From the NCBI GenBank assembly GCA_028386065.3, contig JAKUCV010005716.1, positions 127,708 through 191,707 on the forward strand: 64,000 nucleotides of DNA, in the 5' to 3' direction. Below the pieces are notes generated by a model. That model did no database searches and was not told the DNA's origin. It worked only from the letters and a program-made list of their open reading frames with translations. The translations under genes were made by a program, and so were the position numbers. The stretch's first letter is position 1, and each line of letters opens with the position of its first letter. Source of the stretch: Turnera subulata (lineage: Eukaryota > Streptophyta > Magnoliopsida > Malpighiales > Passifloraceae). Shown in pieces: positions 58,465-64,000 of the stretch.

Positions 58465-59679
58465 TCCCCCAACCTTTTGATTACCAAAGGAACATATCCT
58501 TTTTACCCTTTAGTTCCAGTTCACCAATATGGTTATGACATGTGGCGTGTGTAGATCAGGGTGCAAAATATTTTCTCCCAACTTTCTTATTATTGGTTTT
58601 GTTTTCCAAGAAAAAATGAATTGGAAACAAATAAATGAATTAATGAAAAAATTTAAATACAAATTGGAAACAAAAGAAAATTCAAAATTTGGCATGTGGC
58701 GGAGTTGCCAATTTGATTTTTTTTAATTTTTAAAATAAGTTATAATCAACACAAACAAAAATATGAAAACATAAAAGAAAATCGAACCTGCACGCAAACA
58801 CTAAGCTAGTTGGTCGTGTGAATGTGAAAATGATGTATTTATTGTTAAAGAAGTCCTTGCTAAAAAGACATTATATACTGGATTAAAAGGTTCGATCATC
58901 CTAAAATTTGGATTTTTTTCTTGTCGCAAGTATTCATTTGCAGCATACCATATCTCAATGGAATGACTGACGTAATTTTTCTATTGCGTGTACATTTCAA
59001 CAATAATGGTGTTTTTCCAAAATAAAACTTTGTTGTTCAGCATCTTGGACTAGCCATCCCTTAGAAGGTATTGTTAAAAGATCATCAATTCCTAATGAAA
59101 TGGATGTAGCAGTGGTAAAAGGAAACACAAAGCCTTTACTTGATCTAGGATGTGTGATGTATACGCTGCTCCGAAGTTGTCTGTTAATCTGCTAATAAGC
59201 CGTTTAATGGCAACTCCATTTATCACTTTAATGTCAAACAGATTGGCCCGTTCATCCATAAATACCTCCATATTCCACTGAGTAAGGTTCGACAATGAAT
59301 TTAAGTCAGTGGTTGGGAAACTTCCTTTTCTCGATCTTGATTCACGTAGAAATTCAGGAACTATGGTCCTAGTTGAACTATTAAAGGGATCTGAAGTGTT
59401 TTTCGAATTTCTTAGCTAAGATCTCTCTAATTCGATTAGGTACCGTCTGAGTCGGTTTTCTGAAACCCTTGTATAGCTTCTTTGATTTCTTGATAAAAAT
59501 AAATATGAACAACGATGGTCCGGATGTATATACAAGACAATGAATTTGTTGTTCTTTTACACTTCTTACGATTAGATAGTGTCCATAAAAATAGTTGGCC
59601 TAGAAGACACTTGTCACCTTTTCATTAGTGCACCGGTAATAAGAGGTCAATTGGACAAAATTATTTGATTTCCATCACG
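58465..59679. other. Intergenic DNA, no gene recognised
   Basis: About 1.2 kb of AT-rich sequence. A 67-codon minus-strand frame at 59092-59295 has no recognised motif. Confidence 0.55.
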
Positions 59680-59790
59680 TTAAGGGATACAATGTTAGAA
59701 TTTTTTCCAGAAGCGGAGACGATGTTAGATTTCATTTAAGTGAAGGGACAACTATGTCTTTTTACCACTAGAACTCATAAAGTTAGATTA
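59680..59790. repeat. Second arm of an inverted repeat
   Basis: It is the reverse complement, with changes, of about 53868-53956 plus the start of the DNA beyond the 4.5 kb element (58465-58470). It shares TTAGATTTCATTTAAGTG and GTCTTTTTACC. Confidence 0.6.
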
Positions 59791-59949
59791 TGGAACCTGC
59801 ATAAAAGCACATTAATACTGTTCCAACAAACCTCATTACTTGCAACAATTGCAAGTTATGGCTGGCATAATAGTAGGCGCACTGGAATGCCCCCAACTAT
59901 AGCCTGCCCGAAAGTAAACAGTTGAACATTTTCCCCATTTTGACTTTGT

Positions 59950-60040
59950 GCAAATTGAACAAAATTGGGATAACTCAGCACCAAATTGAACAAAATTAGG
60001 ATAACTCAGCACTCAATTGAACAAAATGTGATAACTAGGA
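59950..60040. repeat. Three tandem copies of an about 31-bp unit
   Basis: The unit AATTGAACAAAATTGGGATA followed by ACTCAGCACC occurs twice almost unchanged and a third time in degraded form. Confidence 0.7.
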
Positions 60041-60136
60041 GAGGAAATTGACGAATCAGTAACTTGATACCCAAACTGACTTTTCTTCGGATAACATAGG
60101 GGCAAAAGGGTAGTTTACCCATGATTTTTTTATTGT

Positions 60137-60256
60137 GGGCATAGAATGCCCTGTGTTGTTTTTCTGAATTGAAGATTTTGATAGTTAGAGTCGATGACGT
60201 GTCTTAAACCATTTGTCGAAGATGTTGTTAGGGGCATGGTACCCCAACACTTGTTG
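60137..60256. repeat. Degenerate palindromic repeat, left of the solo LTR
   Basis: GGGCATAGAATGCCC (60137-60151) and GGGGCATGGTACCCC (60231-60245) resemble the unit of the minisatellite at 63543-64000. The solo LTR with its TGTTG duplication split this repeat region. Confidence 0.55.
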
Positions 60257-60586
60257 TGTAAAAGCCCAGGTAAAAATTTTGATTTTTACCTGGACTATAA
60301 AAGTCTTTTTACCGTGATTTACTGTTGAATTAATCTTGGGTAATTAATTCAAGGTAAATCGAGCGTCGTTTTTCGTAACCGAGAGTTTTTCCGCGCTCGT
60401 GATTTTTCCGTGGATTTTTCGGGCCTAAGTCGGTATTTTTCGGGTCCCGGAATTCTCAGAAAAATCACACCGGAAAATAACTAAGGGGGTATCAGTTATT
60501 TTCTGGTCCGGACTGGACTCGCTCCATAATGCAGACAAGCTGCATTATTGGAGAATCACAGGTATCACAGTTCTTTTACGTTCTAT

Positions 60587-60891
60587 AAAAGAAGAAGAAA
60601 CCAGCAGGAGAAGAGGAAGAGAAGAGAAAAAAAAAAAAGAGAGAGAAAAAGAAAAAGAGAGAAAGAAAAAAAAATAGAGAGAAAAAAGAAGAAAAAAAGA
60701 GAAAAGAAAAAGAAAAGAAAAAAAATAGAAAAATAGGAATCGGAAAAACAGAGGGGAAAAAGGAAAAAAAAAAAAAGAGAAAGGAAGAAAAAAAAATTAA
60801 ACAGAAAAAAAGAGAGAAAAAGAAAGAAAAAGGAAAGAAAAGAAAATAAGAAAATAGGAGGAAATGGAAAAAAAAAAAGAAAATCGGAAAA
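60587..60891 (+). repeat. Purine-only-like tract downstream of the LTR TATA box
   Basis: About 300 bases of almost only A and G, with a few C and T. The reverse complement is at 54438-54687 and 57869-58119 in the related LTRs. The position right after the TATA box makes it the start of the transcript leader. Confidence 0.9.
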
Positions 60892-61644
60892 ACCGGTGAA
60901 CAGTAGCCACCCGCCACCTTATTGTTCACGCGTAGACGATCCGCGCCGTTTCTCGAGTCACCGCCACCACCAGCCCCTTCTCCTCGCCGTCGCCTTCTCA
61001 ACGCCACCTCCCCCGCTTGATTCCGCCGCCGGACGCGCACCACAGAGCCGTTGACCCACGGCGAAACCCATGGATCCGTCTTCCTCGTGCCTGCCGCCTC
61101 CTGCCGATGATGCCGCGCCTCTTTTCCGCCGCCCTCGCGCCGCTCCAAGCCGTCCGATGCCGCTGCTGTGCTCGCTTTCCCTTCCCCGCGTTTGTCGCGC
61201 CGCCGCCGCTGCAACCCAAGGTGAGCAGACCCGCGACCCGCGTTCGACCCGGATGCCTGTGGTCGGGTTATGACCTGGGTTGGGCTGTGGATGTGTGTTG
61301 GGCCGGGTCTGGGCGTGGGCCTGTGCTGGGTTGCTGCCTTGGTCTGGGCCACACTATTCATGGCCTAGTTCGTTTATTTTTAAAAAAACAATATATATTT
61401 ATTTATTTATTTATTTATTCATATTCTGGTATATAATTTTGGAAAAAATTATATATTTACTTTGAGAAAATTATGGTTAATTTAATTCTGGTATTTTGAG
61501 AAAACTATAAATATACATACTTTGATAAATAATTAAGTTATGTTTTGGAAAATTATTACTAATTGGAAAAAATATATATATACCATGAAGATAATTTCTG
61601 GAAATTTAATATATGTATTATTTTCTCTAGAAAATTATGGTTGT

Positions 61645-61646
<2 letters not shown>

Positions 61647-61731
<85 letters not shown>
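61647..61731. repeat. (AT)n microsatellite
   Basis: About 42 uninterrupted AT units inside the solo LTR. Confidence 0.95.
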
Positions 61732-61732
<1 letters not shown>

Positions 61733-62257
61733 TTTGAAAATTAAAGGTAATTATATTTTGTGTTGGAAAATATTATTATATATCCTTAGAAAAAGATAAA
61801 TACTATGTATATATTTTCTGGAAATTATAAACACGTTTTTATTTTTCTGAGAAAATATGGTAATTATCATTTTGGAAAAAGGTATAATATTTTAATGAAA
61901 TATTTTGAAAAGAGTTTTAATTAAAGTAAGGTACCGAAATTATATTCGGATATACGTACGGTATTATATTTTCGGTAAAAGATGATAATAAAGAATATGA
62001 ACCGGGATGGGTTATTTCGCAGTTTTGGCATCATAGCATACCGATTATGTGCATTTATGTGTATATATTATTTTGCCATATAGGTTTGGATATCGGACAG
62101 TTTTCCGAGGAGCCGGCTTGGTACCGGTCATTGTCTCCGGAGTTGAGTAATCGGCCAAGGTGAGGATGGATTTCCTTCTATATGTGCCTATATTACTCGG
62201 TTATTGAGTTTGATGTTATTGCATTGTTGGATGTTGCATTTGCTGTGGTTTGATTCA

Positions 62258-62645
62258 GGATGTTTATCCCATTGTTTGATTGTTGTTGGGATGTTTATCC
62301 CAGTATTGTGATTGGTTTTTGGATGTTTATCCTTGAGTCGTTTTGGCATTAAATAAAATGGATGAAAAATAAAATGTGATAAGGATGTCGATCCTTGATT
62401 TTGGATAGGGATGTCTATCCCGGTATTTTGGTTAGGGATGTTGATCCCTGTGATTTGAATTTGATGTTGATAATATAATTGTCACGTGATAAGTAGTGGT
62501 ACGACTCGATGGTTTAAGACTGTTTCGTGGTGGCCTTGACCTGGGTTACTTATGATAAGCATGTCTATGCTTGGGATGTCTATCCCGTGATTATTTTTGG
62601 GATGTCTATCCTTGGGTTCATATTTTTGGGATGTCGATCCCTGGG
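62258..62645. repeat. Array of the palindrome-like word GGGATGTNNATCCC
   Basis: About ten copies (for example GGGATGTTTATCCC, GGGATGTCTATCCC, GGGATGTTGATCCC, GGGATGTCGATCCC), spaced about 20-50 bases. The same word is present four times in each LTR of the full-length element as GGGATCAACATCCC. Confidence 0.9.
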
Positions 62646-63235
62646 TTCTCTGGATTTGGTCTGGCACCCGGAATATGTTGATAACCAGGTCTGACCCCTA
62701 GCTTATCCGTGACGGGGCCCGGAAAAGATAAAATTGAAAATTGGATTTTATTTGAGTCTTTTTGGTCTTGGACCAGTTTTGGGTCGAGTTTTTGGTTTGG
62801 TATGTATTTGGTGGTTTTTACCTGTTTTTGACCTTGAGTACTTATAGTGTTTCATATTGATTGTCTATCCTTCGTCGGTGAGCACTTCGGACTCACCCCT
62901 CACCTGCGGGCTTTCATCCCGTAGGATGAGTTATTTGTGGTACAGGTTTGGTGCATTCCAGACAGGCTGCGGCGTTATCCCTTGGACAGGACTCGGATCC
63001 ATAGGTTGCATCAGTGTCGCATACAGTGTCTTTGTGAGTTATTAAGTCTTCCGCTGTGCAGTTTATTGATATTATTGGCCCAATGGGCCGGTTGAGTTAT
63101 TATTGATGTTTTTATTTTGGGCTGTTGAGCCCGAGTTACTGTTGTATACACTATATGCTGGGCTTGGTTTGGTTGGGTCGTCACAGTTCCGGCACGTGTT
63201 TACTGTGTACGGTAAATACGGGTCGGGGCGTTTCA

Positions 63236-63542
63236 TGTTGATGGTAGACCAATGGGCGTGACGTGCCCTGGCTTTTTCTCATTTTTTGACTCTAAAGTAG
63301 ATTCGCACCCTAAGACGATTTTTTTGAACTGACCACCATAGTTAGATGTGGCACGGCAGGCCCCATTCCAGGATAGGAGGGCGTTGTTGGGGAGCATACT
63401 ATCCCTTATTAACAAACTAATTTTTTCTAAGGGCACGGTCGGCCCATTTATTGGATTTTTGACTCGTGGATAGGGTTAGATTACCTTGGTTTTGAATATG
63501 AATGACCATTGTGGGCACAAATGCCCCTTAATCACCGAAACT
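63236..63542. repeat. Degenerate palindromic repeat, right of the solo LTR
   Basis: About 300 bases with no gene. Diverged copies include GGGCGTGACGTGCCC (63254-63268), GGGGAGCATACTATCCC (about 63390), GGGCACGGTCGGCCC (about 63431) and GGGCACAAATGCCCC (about 63513). Confidence 0.55.
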
Positions 63543-64000
63543 GGGGGCATGCTATCCTCACCACTGAACCTTTGACCAGAAATGCTGTAGAGGCATGATA
63601 CCCCGATTCCACCGAGGGGCATGACATGTCCGTCAGCAGACAGGGGGCATGACACCCCGACTTCAGGCAAGAGACATGATATCCTGATTTCAGCAGACAA
63701 AAAGGGCATGATACCCCGTTTCCAACGGACAAGGGGCATGATACTCTGACTTTAGAGCAAGGGGCATGATGGCTCAAATCTAGCAGTTAAAGGGGCATGA
63801 TACCCCGATTCCAGAAGGCAAGGGGCATGATACCCCTACTTTAGACAATGGGCATGATACTCCGACTTCAAACAAGGGGCATGATACCCCGACAACAGAC
63901 GGGGGGCATGATACCCTGACTTCAGACAAAGGGCATGATACCCCAACAACATCAAGGGGCATGATACTCGATTCCAGACAAAGGAGCATGATACCCTGAT
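63543..64000. repeat. Minisatellite with GGGGCATGATACCCC core
   Basis: Sixteen copies, at spacings of about 24-37 bases, of a unit whose core is close to the palindrome GGGGCATGATACCCC, followed by a filler such as GACTTCAGACAA or GATTCCAG. The array continues past the window edge. The minus-strand frames with repeated GVSCPLS are only translations of the repeat. Confidence 0.92.

Larger units (their letters stand above)
60257..63235 (+). mobile_element. Tekay-type solo LTR (2979 bp)
   Basis: It is bounded by a perfect target duplication TGTTG (60252-60256 and 63236-63240). It begins TGTAAAAGCCCAGG and ends GGGTCGGGGCGTTTCA. It shares its ends and several blocks with the LTRs of the full-length (6938-17208) and the 4.5 kb elements. 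Order: U3; TATA box CTATAAAAG (60583-60591); near-pure purine tract (60587-60891); GC-rich block (60900-61270); AT-rich part with (AT)n (61647-61731); palindrome array (62258-62645); conserved block around 62870-62930; end. Frames over the tracts give low-complexity proteins and are not genes. Confidence 0.93.

Noticed and set aside
61540..61799. Frames with repeated Ile-Tyr
   Set aside because: Translation of the (AT)n microsatellite.
51572..64000. CRISPR-like appearance of the palindrome arrays (51572-52235, 63543-64000)
   Set aside because: Spacers are short, mutually similar and irregular, repeats are near-palindromes inside LTR or satellite DNA, and the genome is a plant; no cas genes.

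Overview
The window is a transposon-rich stretch of a flowering-plant nuclear genome, probably a eudicot. The evidence is spliced genes with GT-AG introns, a fasciclin-like arabinogalactan protein gene, and remnants of several plant LTR-retrotransposon lineages (Tekay/Del, CRM, Athila, Tat/Ogre, Sirevirus), plus plant L1 LINEs, a tRNA-derived SINE and a Helitron end. Lineage names rest on recognised protein motifs and terminal signatures; no database search was possible.

Only two ordinary host genes are visible, both apparently intact. They lie tail to tail in a roughly 5 kb island at 42.3-47.1 kb. One is a nine-exon P58IPK/DNAJC3-type ER co-chaperone (+, 42386-45447, 495 aa). The other is a single-exon fasciclin-like arabinogalactan protein of the FLA11/12 type (-, 46247-46975, 242 aa).

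Layout. 1-2910: 3' end of an Athila-like element and its LTR, inserted in a LINE. 2911-6512: an L1 in two opposite-facing halves. 6938-17208: full-length Tekay-type element (-, TSD GATAA) with a decayed single-frame gag-pol. 17.4-20.3 kb: Helitron end, SINE, LINE ORF1 piece. 20341-25.0 kb: Athila-like remnant (-). 25.0-27.7 kb: CRM-like pol remnant (+). 28.4-40.6 kb: 3' part of a Sirevirus-like element, split by a complete Tat/Ogre-type element (29553-38808, -, TSD GTGTC) that lost RT/integrase and carries an antisense accessory ORF. 47.7-49.9 kb: an LTR, primer-binding site and tandem repeats. 49.9-53.6 kb: degenerate LTR split by a Sirevirus-like solo LTR (50901-52534, TSD CCTAC) packed with one 12-bp palindrome. 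53957-58459: a 4.5 kb non-autonomous Tekay derivative (TSD TTATA) with two antisense ORFs. 60257-63235: Tekay-type solo LTR (TSD TGTTG). 63.5-64.0 kb: start of a palindromic minisatellite.

The most interesting items are: the 4.5 kb element whose cargo reads opposite to its LTRs, includes an EEP-endonuclease-like half-domain and has its own TATA box; the antisense ORF of the Tat element, the same architecture in an unrelated lineage; three separate palindrome arrays; a roughly 300-bp purine tract just downstream of an LTR TATA box; and a possible origin of the minisatellite from a Tat 3' noncoding region.
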